A stretch of DNA of 64,000 nt, from contig JANBPK010000783.1 in assembly GCA_027579435.1 (NCBI GenBank), forward strand, positions 1 through 64,000. Reading direction: 5' to 3'. This stretch comes from Candolleomyces eurysporus (Eukaryota > Basidiomycota > Agaricomycetes > Agaricales > Psathyrellaceae). This document shows, piece after piece, positions 24,036-37,259 of the stretch. Position 1 is the first letter of the stretch. The number at the start of each line of letters is the position of its first letter. A program made the translations under genes and the position numbers. The notes under the pieces were generated by a model, which had not been told where the DNA came from, did no database searches, and saw nothing but the letters and a program-made list of their open reading frames with translations.

Positions 24036-25560
24036 GTCTCTTCATTTTCGCATTCACTTATTCCTGATATGCTTCGCTGTAGTATCTCTGCGTTGATCGT
24101 ATGTTTGACAAGGCGTGTTGGAGTTCAAGTACCCGAATGCGATGTCGTCATTTCGCCGAAGAATTTTGATGTCGGCAGTGTTGTTTGTGCTACTTATGAG
24201 ATGGCCAGCGCACAGTTCTCCGATGATACCCCAAGAAGCCCTCTGTGGTATCATTTGGATCGAGGAAAAACTCAAATGTGTGTCTTCTGGATGGGTTTAA
24301 TTATTGACGGGTGAGCATTGCACTTTGCGATATCAGCTTTTTCCACCAACACCCAAAGTGAGATTGCTAAACTTTCTATCTTCTTTCTTTGAGACTGNTT
24401 TTTTCTTCTTTACTCCCAACATCTCGTAATTTGGACTGGATGGTCGCCTTTGCGCTGCCACAGATTTCGCTTCCTCCTGGCTAGACTTCTCCCGGTACCG
24501 TTCCGTCTCCTTAGCCTTTATCGTCCACATTATCTACAACGATCATGCATATCACATTAAGCTTCTACTGTTCAAAGACGTACTCGATATTCTTCCCATT
24601 CTTTGCATCCATATTGGCACTGAGTGCAGGACATCCGCTCCATCCCTCATAATCTGGTACAGCACCAGCAGTATGCAGGCTTCTGCAAGGCGCCCTTGGT
24701 GATATCCATGAGCATTGCCTTGACAGTTGGCATAAAGAGCGCCAATTGCGCTCTCCGCAATATTACTGAAGAACTTCGGAGCTCGGAGCTTCGTCACAGC
24801 TGCACACGGGAAGACAGTCCCGTGCTCAAACGCTTCCTTAGTATCCTCCTACCGGTGCCCATACCGGGTAAACATTCTTGTCCGGTCGTCCGAAACCTGG
24901 TTTTTCGAATGAGGTTGCCATTAGGAGCACCCCAATTATGTTCTCGGGGTATCTCGTAAATGTTCATTCAAAGNAAAAAAAACTCTAGGTATCGGATCAG
25001 ATTAGAGGGCCATTGAGAATATCCTGAGATTAAGATCATCAACGAATCGGTAATGTAAACGATCGTAAGCTTGTCACATTCTATTATCCATGGCTCCATT
25101 TCGCAATCTGCATTGCAACTGTATCTTCACCAGTTTCATCATAGAACGAATAATTTGGATCTCAGAGTTGGATTTTGGATAGTCACACTCTCCTCATGAT
25201 CTCTTTCAATCCATTTGTTTGGGGTCTTCATTCGTTTCTGCTCGTGTGAAGTGGTCCGTCGTCTTCCTTGCGTATCTTCTAACCGGGACGTTCTACAGTT
25301 TCTTCTCTGAGTTTTTCTCTGATTTCTTCGTGCATTCGGTGTGCGATATCGCTTCCGATTCGTGTGCTGCTCGATGCAGTTTTGGAGACGTATTTTCCAT
25401 CTTGGGTGATGGTCTCCTTTTGTCGTCTTCAGAAGGCGGCGTTGTAGTCAGCTTCGTTTTCAGATGGATGCAGTTCAATTTACTCTCGAAAAGGCCTGCG
25501 TCCTGTAATGCTCTTCTATAGTATAAAATTTGTGGTAAGGATCCCTATTCGAGCCCAATA
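24036..25560. other. Intergenic, no supported gene
   Basis: Contains Ns beside T and A runs at 24398 and 24974. A minus-strand frame at 24552-24797 has a stretch (NIAESAIGALYANCQ) reminiscent of a copia RNase H segment, but nothing around it supports a retroelement. Confidence 0.45.
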
Positions 25561-25565
25561 TAAAC

Positions 25566-26480
25566 ATGACCAATGACAATAGCAACTATACCCGTTGTCG
25601 CTGTGGAAGGCGAAGTCATCACTTTCTCGAGGCAAAGGGTGAAAGGAAACTCTGGAAACACACCAAATACTGCCATTACTCCCTTCCTGAATCATTCCCT
25701 GTCACTATCGATACCGTGAGTTTTCTATATCTTCCTCGTCTATATCAGCTGATATTGGGCCAGGATGTTCAAATTTCTCCCCGATTGCGCACGTTCGGAA
25801 CGACCAGGAACTCGAAAGAGGCATGCCGTTCGTCCAAAATATTCCATTTTCGTCGGCAATTACTTACATTCGTTGTAGCTACGGTGCCAATCCTCGCAGC
25901 ATCCGTCTCGAAAACCCGAGCTCAGCAGCAATTCATTCCGCTACTAATCACTGAAAGGCCGATCGTCCCAATATTCACCTCTACCTCGGCGCACATCGGC
26001 TCTAGCAACTGAAACCTTTCTCCCACCACCTCATCGACGTGCATCGTCGTAATCTAGTTCGGACCTCCCGCCCGCATCACCCATTCCCCACTTCGTGGCT
26101 TCAACGTCCGTTCCGCAACCTATCTCTACTGCCTTCTCGGCTTCTATGTGGGCGACGGCGAGTGGTGTGTTCGACGAGCCGACTGTGGCTCTCTGGATCC
26201 CGATTTTCGCGTAGATCCAGCGACGATAACGACTCGCATCGGTTGTGGTTGTAGAGTAGGTTGAGTGAGATGCGTTGCAATTGGATGTCGCAGTGGTGAT
26301 ACTCGAACTCGTCCTCCCCTCCTTCGTCGTATCCATAGGAGTCGATTCAACGCTTACCCTGTCCTCAAAGACTCGTCGAAGAACCTGATATAGTCGAACG
26401 ATAAGCTTGAGCAGCTGCAGCCGTAGCTTGAGACGGCGAACGTAAGCTGTGGCTACGAATCTCGACAGTGTGACTACCCT
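25566..26480 (+). repeat. Eroded dispersed repeat, copy C
   Basis: It starts with an ATG-led frame ending PVTIDT at about 25719, followed by a GTGAGT donor at the same place as in copies D and E. After the intron-like gap come VRNDQELERG (about 25797-25826) and a Ser/Thr-rich region with stops. The 3' part shares a block with copy F. Confidence 0.5.
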
Positions 26481-27516
26481 TATATTTCTCGTCCTTGGCG
26501 ACCTTAATTTATTTATGTCGACGAAGCTTTCTTTCTTCTCACCTATGATGAACAAACGCCAGTGAGTTTATCAACCGAGCTTCCGGCCAGGTAGAGAGTT
26601 TTTGATGGAGGCATAGCACATTTCAATTGTACATCGTGGTTACACCGTGAAGGTGACGTTCGCAAGTGTGGATGATAGAGAAGCAAAGAAGGGTCTCATA
26701 CTGAGGGCTCAATGAATCCGTGCGTAACCCTTTGACTTTTGGACGTGGATCAAAGAACCTCGGTGGGGTCCTGCTACTGAAAATCAGGTGGCTGTCTATA
26801 ATGACCCAGAATGTGATATTTGGCCTTCCGCACATTGCTCGTAGCGTATAAAAAAACCGCTTCCAAACAAGAGTGACAGGATTCCTTGGCAGCTTCTCGA
26901 AGTTCATACTAATCGTGAGTGTCAAGATGGACACTCATCATTCGTCCGCCCCGCGATTGGATAATTTGACGATATGCTGCTCGAGAACCAGTCCTTCGTC
27001 AGTGAAAACCCCTGTATTTCGTCCAGCTTGATGGAATCGATTGTTAGAGCAAAAAAAGGCGCAAGTCTGGCCGTTCAGCCGACTGGTACTTACTGACTGC
27101 TTGAATGCAAGTGAAGATACGCTTAGGCACGAAAGAAAAGACACAGGTCTGGCCGGCCCGACGACTGACTGACTGCTTGAACGTAAGTGCGGAGGCAGCT
27201 GATCAAACCAGCCACTCAATCTGGCAACAACAGTTGGAATGGATGATAGATCAAGCTCCAGCCTCCGGTGTTTTGTACGGCCGTGAGGCAGTATTACCGC
27301 GCCCATCAACTATGGAAGGCAAGGGCATTTTTTGTGTCACACAACGAGTTTCAAATGCTCTTTGTCCAATGAAATAACAGTCTTGAGCTCGAGCTGTCAA
27401 GCCAAGGAATATATGGCGCCATCTTGCGATCCCATGAGAGATCACCTGTGCTTCGCTGAGCATTCAAACTGTCGGGATGTATCACTCTTGGACGAGAGAA
27501 TTGAGGAACGGATAGA

Positions 27517-27524
27517 TATAAAAG
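27517..27524 (+). promoter_or_regulatory. TATA box of tyrosinase 1
   Basis: TATAAAAG lies 81 bp upstream of the ATG and is conserved at the same distance in copy 2. Confidence 0.65.
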
Positions 27525-27604
27525 AGGGCTCGGTTTGGGCTAATTCTGCAGGTCCCAAGAGCCTTCCTCTTAACCCTCTCATCTTTCACTGCTTGCGATA
27601 CATC

Positions 27605-30452
27605 ATGTCTCAACCTTACAAGATCACCGGTCTCCATGGTCAGTAAACACCCCTCGAAGCTTTGGCGCAGACTTATCCCAGCCACTTGTAGGCGTATACC
27701 CTCGTCTCGAGATTCGGAAGCTATTTGAAGATGATATACAATTCACCCTTTTTATTTACGCGCTCCACGCCATTAAGCAACCTGACTATCGTCCAAAGCC
27801 AGCTCGCTTCCAAGATATAGGTACGACACCCATTGCATGACTTGCCATAGAGATCGTCTCAAGGAGCTCTTAAGGTGGAATTCATGGATTACCCTACGAG
27901 AGGTGGAGGTAATGTCGACCCACGGCTCACGAGAAAGAGGCGAAACAATCTGACGCTCTGTGGTAGCGGTGACCCCGATGCCCCCGATGCTTTACCCGAA
28001 GGAATTTGGGGAGGTACGCCTAGTCTCTCAATTGCCTTTCTCTGATTAACTGGATAAATGACGATTGCAGGCTACTGTAACCACCAGTGTAAGAACCTCA
28101 GGTCTTCTATTCCTTTTCTGCGCTGATGGCCGTCTCCGATTTCCAGCCGTTCTTTTCCCTGTATGGCATCGCCCCTATGTTCTTGCCATCGAAGTAAGCA
28201 TTTTTGTTCAGTCTCACTCGCTACACAGTGAAAACTTACTACATCGCAACTGGATACCAGCAATCCGTTGGAGAGGCGGCAATTCGGCTGGCCCGTCGTT
28301 GGACCGAGGATACTGAGCACGTTTCGGAAGACGTCAGGAAGACGTGGACAGAGTCTGCGAAAAGACTTCGTTTCCCGTAAGTCCGCTACTCCTTCAACTT
28401 GACACACCATCTGAGATGCGCTTCAAAAATAAGATACTGGGACTGGACCGACAAAAGCACTGAGACCGAGGGACTTCCCGATGTTCTGAAGCCTCAAGTC
28501 TTCCAATACACGCTGCCAGACGGAACTCTGTCTGATCCAATCGAGAACCCGCTCGCTTTCCACGACTTTGGATCTGTCCAACCTGACGGATTTGAGGACG
28601 AAATCTTCCAGACGTCAATGGCACGTGGTGGGGCGATGTCTTTCTTCAAGAGTTGGTCTCGGACCTACCGTTGGCCGTCTAGCAAGGTTAATCCCATTGA
28701 AGACTACGTCAAAATCAACAAGTGAGTATACGTTGTGTGATGGCTAATTGTACCTCAGAAGGATGATATCTTTGACCCATTCCAGAATATTGCGTGGAAG
28801 CGCGGAAACAAGGGGCTCCGCTAAGCAGCTCCGCGAACAAATTGGACGGTTGTTCTGCTATCCTGCTCCTGGTGAGACCGTTGAGCATCAACGCCCATCC
28901 ATGTACGCTTCTGTATCTTTTTTTCACTCTCAATGGGTCACTGACGTTATCCCCTCGTAGTTGGGACGAATTCTCGAACACTCTTTTCAAGCCGGGGAAG
29001 GCAGGCTGGGATGGGTTCGGTTGTGGTTAGTATATGTGTACGGCGCATTGGTTTCCGAGCTAACAAGTCTCCGAATGTGCACGACAGGCTCCATTGAACA
29101 GCCCCATAACACGGTTCACCTTGTCCTAGGTGGGCTCGGGGCTATGGTAAGTGCTTTGTGACGGTTCCATCAATTAAATCGAAACTGAATGATGTTCCCG
29201 GACGTTAGGCGAATAACGATTATGCAGGTCTGTCCTTCGAATTGCAAAGAAGAAAGTCATCTCATCCCAATCTTTAGGCTACGATCCCATTTTCTACCTC
29301 CATCACTGCAACATCGACCGAATTTTGGCTTTTTGGGAGTACACCTACCACAAGTATTGGGTGGGTATGGGCTATTACAAGAAGGATGGTGACGGTGAAG
29401 TCATACCATTCAGTAAGTGCTGAGACCAGCTCCCTGCTTCCGAATACTAAAGTGTAATATCATCCAAAGCTCAACCCGAGGGAACATGGGACGAGAAGAA
29501 CAACGCACCCATCAACCAGAAGACGGGTCTCCAACCCTTCAGAACCGAGACCGGCGAGTACTGGACGCCAGATCAGACTCGGTTCTTCAATAAGAGCTCC
29601 ACTCTTGAGACAGGTGAGACCTCAATTGACGTGCCTTGGGCCCCGTCTGAATGGTCTTTCTTGATGACAGGGTACACGTATCCCGACATCGTAGCAGAGG
29701 TCAACGGAAAGCAGCAACGCGTCAGTTTGACAAACCGTCTGCCCGAAACTGACCAACAGGTACACGAATGCAAGGCCATCTTACAAAGCCACTTTGGCGT
29801 CTGCGAGAAGGGATCCCTAGCTGGACTTCATCTCAAGAAAGCTGCCGATGATACCCCGATCCCTGAAGGCCACCACCTCGTTCGCGACTATCAGCGCTTC
29901 TACACTTTCGTCGAGCTCGTGGGACACGCTTTCAACGGGTCGTACTCACTGCAACTCCTCTTCAAGGAGCGTGTGATCGCGTCCTTTGCTGTTCTTTCAC
30001 GAGGCGACGCGACCCAATGTGCTTCGTGCAGGGTCAGGAAGAAGGCGGGTGGGCAAGTCAGGGGTATCGTCGATATACCAGACGAAGTTGTCCAAGAAAT
30101 CATCAACTCCCGGAGCGAAGAGCTCTCGACGGCGGATGACCTTGTGGAGACGTTGGCCAGTTTCATCAAGGAGAGCCTCAGTGTGCGGCTGATTGACGCA
30201 GGGGGTAATCTCCTTGCTGATGCCGTCGCTCGCCCAGGAGTCCCAGGAATTCGTACCGTAGGGGGCGAGGGGAGTCGTCTTGAAGAAGCAATTACGCCGG
30301 TGGTGCATTTGCGATCTGCTCGTGCTGTTCGCAAGGTCGATGACTCGGTGGTTGTACCAGCAAGAGGACAACTACCGAAAATGGGCCTTACATTCTTTGA
30401 TCATTCGGACCATGGTGATCTCATAGGTGGCCAGGAATGGAAGACGATTTAG
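27605..30452 (+). CDS. Tyrosinase (polyphenol oxidase) 1
   Basis: Type-3 copper enzyme that hydroxylates monophenols and oxidises diphenols to quinones, the first steps to melanin. Fifteen exons join in phase: 27605-27638, 27692-27820, 27875-27908, 27967-28013, 28071-28088, 28147-28193, 28261-28376, 28434-28721, 28786-28902, 28961-29025, 29088-29146, 29209-29227, 29278-29412, 29470-29613, 29671-30452; 677 residues. CuA ligands are H58 (GIHGLPY), H86 (YCNHQ) and H95 (VWHRPY); C84 two before H86 fits the Cys-His thioether of mushroom tyrosinases. CuB ligands are H305 and H309 (HNTVH) and H334 (YLHHCNIDR). The last exon encodes the C-terminal domain with GYTYPDI and a CASC pair like that of Agaricus enzymes, normally cleaved for activation. 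No signal peptide, so probably cytosolic. It is longer than most mushroom tyrosinases (about 560-620) and all ligands are present. Confidence 0.95.
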
Positions 30453-30880
30453 TCCACAGAGGTATGTTTATATGCGCATGTGTTATCTCTGCCGTGCTGA
30501 CATACCCTTGGGATGTTATTTAGTTGACCCCTACCCACTCTCATGACTTGATCCTTATCTTGAATGAACGAATAACGAGCCTGATGAACATTGAACCACA
30601 AGAAACAAATACAGATTACCGGTATTCAGAAGTTGACTTGCTTTGTAAATGTTGATACGATTGATATATAACTCCCTGTACGAGCGAGCTATTACGAGTC
30701 TTGAACTGGTCAAGCTCCTCTACAACGTCAAAGATTCGAGAGTACGAGGAGTTTGAGCTGCGTCTTCAGAGTCCAGCCTACAACGTGTAGGGGTATATTA
30801 GACAAGCTACGAAATCTCGCCAAAAACAGGAGAGCGCAGCTTACCTCAAAAGTTCATAGATGCGCCTTTGCTGTTGCTTG
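30453..30880. other. 3' flank of tyrosinase 1
   Basis: Non-coding, matches the flank of tyrosinase 2. No further gene seen. Confidence 0.5.
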
Positions 30881-30884
30881 GTAG

Positions 30885-31005
30885 ACTTTAAACCCGGAAG
30901 CACGCAACGAGTGGTNGGGGGAGAAAAAGTAAAATTTGTTTGAGACCTGGTTCGAACCCTCGGCTCCCGGTGCGAACCCATTGGCTCCGTGATCCGAGCG
31001 TTTCT
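30885..31005 (-). ncRNA. tRNA-like (SINE-like) element after tyrosinase 1
   Basis: On the minus strand the stretch contains a clean RNA polymerase III B-box, gagggttcgaacc (30950-30962), preceded by tRNA-like text. The stems do not pair well enough for a functional tRNA. The same element follows tyrosinase 2, and a related one begins copies B and E of the eroded repeat. Confidence 0.35.
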
Positions 31006-31019
31006 GTTCTTGACCGCGA

Positions 31020-32520
31020 CCATGGCGATCTGTGTTGCTCGATGCACCCGCTACATCTCCATGCATCAGTCTCAAATGACCATGAATACGATCTGTACGC
31101 TACAAATCGGAAGAGTTTGCAGTCGTCGAGGAAGCTCCGGAGGAGTTTGCCGTGCGAGGATTTTGAGAGGATTATGTTGGGTGTGCGGGAAGCAGGGCGT
31201 GGTTTAGAGGAAGGTATTCGAGTATCCCTGCCAGCCATATCGATATCGTGAGTCCTCCACTTCTTCTTGACTATAGCAACTGACACAAGTCATAGATTCT
31301 GGAGTACTTTGCTCGCAACCCCGCTCATGCCGACACCTTATCGACCGGCCAATTCTTCATTGCGGTACTCTGAGTAGGCAGTTCCAGAGTGGCAAGGAAC
31401 TAGACCGAGGTTCTACTTTTTTTCAATGTGCGTGAATGCATTCGATTTCAACGGTCGACTTCTGACATTAATAACGGCGAGGATGCTGTCCTCTCGTCAA
31501 CCTTCTCCCAGAAAGCGACTTCTGCAGCGTCCTCAGTCGCGTCAAAAGCCTACATCCTCTCCACCACAATCTCTGGGTGCAGCACGCTTCCCAAAATTCT
31601 GAGTCCAGCAGCAACTCGCTCTTTGCTCGACCATCGAAGCCCGTCGTCGTCCCAGCGGAAGATGATCCACCTTCGACAAGTTCACCTCTGCACCCACGAA
31701 AACCAGCCCCATTGATCCAAGTCTCGTTCCAGCCCTCGACATGCATCGCGTTCCAGTCTACGGAGAATCCTACGCCTATACCACCCATGCCGTCCCTGCT
31801 CTGGATTGCCGTCGGCGACTTGGCGTCACCACAACAGCATCCGTCCTCAAAAGTTCGTTTTTCCCCTCCTCAGCTGCCGCCGCCATCTTCCATGCTACCC
31901 ACGCGATATCTTCAAGCGTTATTAGCGATGGTGCTGAGCACATTACGCCCAAATTCAACAAAGCAGAGTTTACGGGCGAGTAAAGCGACGAGTTCGATGA
32001 AACGGACGGAGAGGAGCTAGAGAGGGAGAGCGTTACTCAGGCTTTAAAGAATGCTAAATCTCTGACGAGTATTGAGCCAGGTCAGCGATATTTCAACTCC
32101 CAATACTACTCAGCCATTATTTCGCTGGTCTAGAAGCTGATTTTTGCTTTTGGATCGTTCTATTGATGAAGGATCGTTGGATATTGTGTAATTCCGTTGC
32201 TACGGGTTCACCGTCCCGCTAGCCACGTGAGCCACCGCCGTCCAACGTCAAAGCCGCGAGTAAAAGTCCGGCCCAACGCGCTCCTCCGCCTGGGTCCTCT
32301 TCCAATCCGCCAATATCTCAACCCGACGCCTCTAATACCTCATCATCACGACCATTTGCCATGTTAACTTAATCNTCTCAGCGCTCCGTACCANCAACAC
32401 AGACNCCAATCTCCGTCGNCACCGCCAGTTGTANACTTGGCTGGTTNATNGTGCCAAGCTCCCTTGGCCTCACATCCGTTGACTTTTCGTTTGATCACTG
32501 GGCCTCAGCTCTCCACACCA
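31020..32520 (+). repeat. Eroded dispersed repeat, copy D
   Basis: An open frame covers the upstream exon: YDLYATNRKSLQSSRKLRR, then EDFERIMLGVREAG, then VSLPAISIS, followed by a GTGAGT donor at 31249. After a gap with an acceptor-like site comes FQSGKELDRG (31388-31417) and a long Ser/Pro-rich region including ESYAYTTHAVPALD, then stops. The 3' part has many Ns. This copy and copy E define the family best. It lies between the two tyrosinase units. Confidence 0.55.
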
Positions 32521-33070
32521 TTCGGTGGGNCCTTTCCCTTCTCTCGCGCCTTCAATTTTTGATTTCGGGTTGATTTCACCGACAAATCAATGATGACTCG
32601 CTGTAGGACCTACTTCTAGGTTTGCAAATATTCGTCCCCGACTGTCTATCAGCCATATTCGCCTACCTCTACTTTTCATTGAACAACTGGGATATGAAAC
32701 TCTTTGACTCTCGCTCTGGCCGAAAGACGGAAGGTAAATTTTTGTTTATCAGGTCTTCAGTATGGACCATTCGAAAGTTTTCGTTTATATTGACCGACTA
32801 CTTCCTGTGTGAGGGATTCCTCCNGTTTTCGTCNATTACCACCTCATATCTNNTTTTTCACTAACACTAACGTCTGTTGGGAGGACGATTCTCAGAGAGC
32901 GAGCAGACCTACTAGGATCCTGAGCAATCGAGGAAGACAGGAAGGGGGAGGCTCGTCAGCCTACCGCACTACACGGAGCNTGCCATATCTAATTCTAAAT
33001 CCGCAAGGAAGCTCAAAGGAAGCTGGTCCCTGCTTCTTTTTGAGCTAATAGAATGGTAGACATCGACCTT
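32521..33070. other. N-rich low-quality intergenic stretch
   Basis: Contains several Ns (32375-32530, 32823-32852, 32980). No gene supported. Confidence 0.5.
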
Positions 33071-33904
33071 CCCCTCATTACAGAGAAGTACAGAAGGGGT
33101 CTCATACCGAGGGTCCAATGATCTGTGTGTAAGACTATGATTTTTGGACATAGATCGCAGAACTTCGGTGGAGTCGTGCTGCCAAAAGGCAACTNACTGT
33201 TTATAGAGACCCACCCAGAACGTGATATTTGGCCTTCCGCACGTTGCTCGTAGCGTACTATAGAAAAAGCGCTCCTAAATAAGAGTGGTAAGATTCCTTG
33301 GCATCTTCTCGAAGCTCATGCTAATCGTAAGTGTCCAAATAGATACACGTCCATTCTTCCGTTCTGCGATTGAACTATTCGACGATGTGCTACTCGAGGG
33401 GTTCTTCGTCAGTCAAAGCCCTGTGCTTCGTCCTGCTTGATGAAATCTGGTTCTGAGCTGGCCACGAAATAGGAGATGTAAGTCTGTACTGACTGCTTGA
33501 ATGGAAGTGAAAGGCGCGATAGAAGAGACAGGTCCGGCCGGTCCGACAACTGATTGACTGCTTGAAGTCAAGTGCGGGGGCAGCTGATGTCTTCTTATAG
33601 AACGCATAGCCGCTCAATACGCCAGCAACAATTGGAATGGGTGACAGATCAAGCTCCAGCCTCCGGTGTTATGTACGGCCGTGAGGCAGTATTGCCGCCT
33701 CCGTGAACTACGCAGGGCAAGGGCATTCTTTGTGTGTCATACCGAGATTCAAAGGCTCGTTGTCCAATGAGAAAACGGTCTTGAGCTCGAGCTGTCNAGC
33801 CCAAGGAATATATGGCGCTATCTTGCGATCCCATGAGAGACCACCTGCGCTTCAAACTGTCAGGACGTATCACTCTTGCACGGGAGGATGGAAGAACGGA
33901 TACA

Positions 33905-33912
33905 TATAAAAG
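33905..33912 (+). promoter_or_regulatory. TATA box of tyrosinase 2
   Basis: TATAAAAG, 82 bp upstream of the ATG, at the same place as in copy 1. Confidence 0.65.
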
Positions 33913-33993
33913 AGGGTTAAGTTTGGGCTCATTCTGCAGGTCCCAAGAGCCCTCCTATTAGNCCTCTTACCTTTCACTGTCTTGCGATATATC

Positions 33994-36842
33994 ATGTCTC
34001 AACCTTACAAGATCACCGGCCTCCATGGTCAGTGAACACCCCTCGAAGCTTTGACCCAGAGACTTATCCCAGCCATTTGTAGGCGTATTCCCTCGTCTCG
34101 AGATTCGAAGACTATTTGAGGATGATATACAATTCACCCTTTTTATTTACGCGCTCCACTCCATTAAGCAACCTGACTATCGTCCAAAGCCAGCTCGCTT
34201 CCAAGATATAGGTAGGACATCCATTGCGTGACTTGCGATAGAAATCGTCTCATGGAGCTCCTCAAGGTGGAATCCATGGGTTACCCTACGAGAGATGGAG
34301 GTAAATACTCTACTCACGGCTCAAGGGAAGGAGGCAAAACAATCTTACGTTTTGCGATAGCGGTGACCCCGATGCCCCCGATGCTTTACCCGAAGGAATC
34401 TGGGGAGGTGCGTGTGGCATATGCATTGTCTTTCCCCAGCTAGCTTAATGAATGACGATCATAGGATATTGTAACCACCAGTGTAGGAGCCACAGGTCTT
34501 CGGTTCATGTTCTGTGCTGACGGGTGTCTCCGATTTCCAGCCGTTCTTTTCCCTGTATGGCATCGCCCCTATGTTCTTGCAGTTGAAGTAAGAACTTCTG
34601 TTCAGTCTTGCTACAAAGTGGAAGCTAACGACATGACAACTGGATTCCAGCAATCCGTTGGAGAAGCCGCAAATCGTCTGGCCCGTCGTTGGACCGAGGA
34701 TACTGAGCACGTTTCGGAAGAGGTCAGGAAGTTGTGGATAGAGTCTGCGAACCGCCTTCGTTTCCCGTAAGTCCGCTCCGCCTTCAACCCTGATACACCA
34801 TCTGAGATGCGCTTCAAAAATAAGATACTGGGACTGGACCGACAAAAGTACCGAGACTGAGGGACTTCCCGATGTTCTGAAGCCTCAAGTCTTCCAATAC
34901 ACGCTGCCAGACGGAACTCTGTCTGATCCAATCGAGAACCCGCTCGCTTTCCACGACTTTGGATCTGTCCAACCTGACGGATTTGAGGACGAAATCTTCC
35001 AGACGTCAATGGCAGGCGCGGCGGCGATGTCTTTCTTCAAGAGTTGGTCTCGAACCTACCGTTGGCCTTCCAGCAAGGTTAATCCCATTGAAGACTACGT
35101 CAAGATAAATACGTGAGTAAACGTTGTGTGGTGACCAATTGTATCTGACAGAGATATGATATCCTCGACCCTTTCTAGATTTTTGCGTGGAAACGAGAAG
35201 ACGAGAGGCTCCGCTCTGCAGCTCCGCGAACAAATTGGACGTTTGTTCTGCTATCCAGCTCCTGGTGAGACCGTTGAGCATCAGCGCCCATCCATGTAAG
35301 TTTCTTCATCTTCATTTTGCAATGGATTGCTGACATTGACTCCCTTCGTAGTTGGGACGAATTCTCGAACACTCTTTTCAAGCCGGGGAAGGCAGGCTGG
35401 GATGGGTTCGGCTGTGGTTCGTATTTATGGACGTCGCATTGGTTTCCTTGCTAACGAGTCTCCGAATGTGCACGACAGGTTCCATTGAGCAGCCTCACAA
35501 CACGGTTCACCTCGTCTTGGGTGGGCTTGGGGCCATGGTAAGTGCTTTGTAACAATTCCACCGACTAAACCTAAGCTGAATGACTTCCTCGGACGTCAGG
35601 CGAACAACGATTATGCAGGTCCGTCTTTAGACTTCTCATGAAGAACGCCATCTCATCCTGATATTTAGGCTTCGATCCAATTTTCTACCTGCATCACTGC
35701 AACGTCGACCGAATTTTGGCCTTTTGGGAGTACACCTACAACAAATATTGGGTGGATATGGGCTACTACAAGAAGGATGGGGACGGTAAAGTCATACCCT
35801 TCAGTAAGTGCTACGACCAGCTCCCTGCTTCCGAATACTGAAGTGTAATATCATCCAAAGCTCAACCCGAGGGAACATGGGACGAGAAGAACAACGCACC
35901 CATCAACCAGAAGACGGGTCTCCAACCCTTCAGAACCGAGACCGGCGAGTACTGGACGCCAGATCAGACTCGGTTCTTCAATAAGAGCTCTACTCTTGAA
36001 AAAGGTGAGACCTCCATTCGCGCACCTTCTCCCTATCTAACTGGTTATTCTCGATGATAGGTTACACGTATCCCGACATCATTGGAGAGGTCAACGGAAA
36101 GCAGCACCGTGTCAGTTTGACCGACCGTCTGCCCGAAACTGACCAACAGGTGGATGAGTGTAAGGCCATCTTACAAAGCCACTTTGGCGTCGACGAGAAG
36201 GGACCCCTAGCTGGACTTCATCTCAAGAAAGCTGCCGATGATACCCGGATCCCTGAAGGCCACCACCTTGTTCGCGACTATCAGCGCTTCTACACCTTCG
36301 TCGAGCTCGTGGGACACGCTTTCAACGGGTCGTACTCACTGCAACTCCTGTTCAAGGAGCGTGTGATCGCGTCCTTTGCTGTTCTTACACGAGGCGACAG
36401 TACCCAATGTGCGTCTTGCAGGGTCAGGAAGAAGGCGGGTGGGCAAGTCAGAGGTATCGTCGATATACCAGACGAAGTTGTCGAGGAAATCATCAGATCC
36501 CGGAGCGAAGAGCTCTCCAAGGCAGACGACATTGTGGGGGCGTTGGCTAGTTTCATCAAGGAGAGCCTCAGTGTGCGGCTGATTGACGCAGGGGGTAATC
36601 TCCTTGCTGATGCCGTCGCTCGCCCAGGAGTCCCAGGAATTCGTACCGTAGGGGGCGAGGGGAGTCGTCTTGAGGAAGCAATTACGCCGGTGGTGCATTT
36701 GCGATCTGCTCGTGCCTTTCGCAAGGTGGATGACTCGGTGGCTGCACCAGCCAGAGGAACACCACCGAAAATGGGCCTTACATTCTTTGATCATTCGGAC
36801 CATGGTGATCTCATAGGTGGCCAGGAATGGAAGACGACTTAG
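33994..36842 (+). CDS. Tyrosinase (polyphenol oxidase) 2
   Basis: Paralogue of tyrosinase 1 with the identical exon plan: 33994-34027, 34083-34211, 34267-34300, 34361-34407, 34465-34482, 34541-34587, 34651-34766, 34825-35112, 35179-35295, 35352-35416, 35479-35537, 35600-35618, 35669-35803, 35861-36004, 36061-36842; also 677 residues. Every exon has exactly the same length as in copy 1, so there has been no indel in coding sequence, while introns differ at many positions. All six copper histidines and the cysteine of the YCNHQ motif are kept. One intron has donor GTTCGT, otherwise ordinary sites. Residue changes are scattered, with several in the C-terminal domain (HFGVDEKGP here against HFGVCEKGS in copy 1). 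Both copies appear functional, which suggests selection for both after duplication. Confidence 0.95.
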
Positions 36843-37250
36843 TTCACAGAGGTATGTTATTATACGCATTTGTTATCTCCTCCGTGCTAACATGACCTTG
36901 GTATGTCATTCAACCGTCCCATACCCAGTCTCACGCCTTTATCCTTACCTTGAAACTACAAATAAGAAGCCTGATAAACGTCAGATCACAAGAAACAAAG
37001 ACAAATTACCGGTATTCAGAAGTTATCTTGCTTTGTAAATGTTGATACAATACAATTGAAATGCAACTCTTTGTACAATATTTTCCGGGTCTTGGACTGG
37101 TCAAGCTATTCGACGTCGTCAAAGATTCGAGGTAACGAGATTTTGAGCTGTGTCTTCAGAGTTTAGCCTACATCGTGTCGAGCACAGGGCCATGTTAGAC
37201 AAACTCTAACGAAATCTCACCAAGATCAGGGGAACACCTGTACCTCAAAG
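36843..37250. other. 3' flank of tyrosinase 2
   Basis: Non-coding, matches the flank of tyrosinase 1. Confidence 0.5.
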
Positions 37251-37259
37251 GCTCATCAC

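Larger units (their letters stand above)
26675..31010 (+). repeat. Tandem duplication unit 1 (tyrosinase 1)
   Basis: This segment and 33075-37420 match along their length at an offset of about 6.4 kb: upstream sequence, TATA box, all 15 exons and introns, 3' flank and the tRNA-like element after the gene. The upstream part also holds an internal near-repeat (ctgactgcttgaa with flanks, about 27090-27112 and 27165-27190). Confidence 0.85.

Noticed and set aside
24552..24797. Possible copia RNase H remnant (NIAESAIGALYANCQ)
   Set aside because: One short similarity only; no integrase, reverse transcriptase or LTR nearby.
25219..25521. Hydrophobic plus-strand frame and charged minus-strand frame
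   Set aside because: Composition only; no recognisable domain and no splice support.
30885..31005. Functional tRNA gene
   Set aside because: B box present, but acceptor and T stems do not pair; better seen as tRNA-derived.
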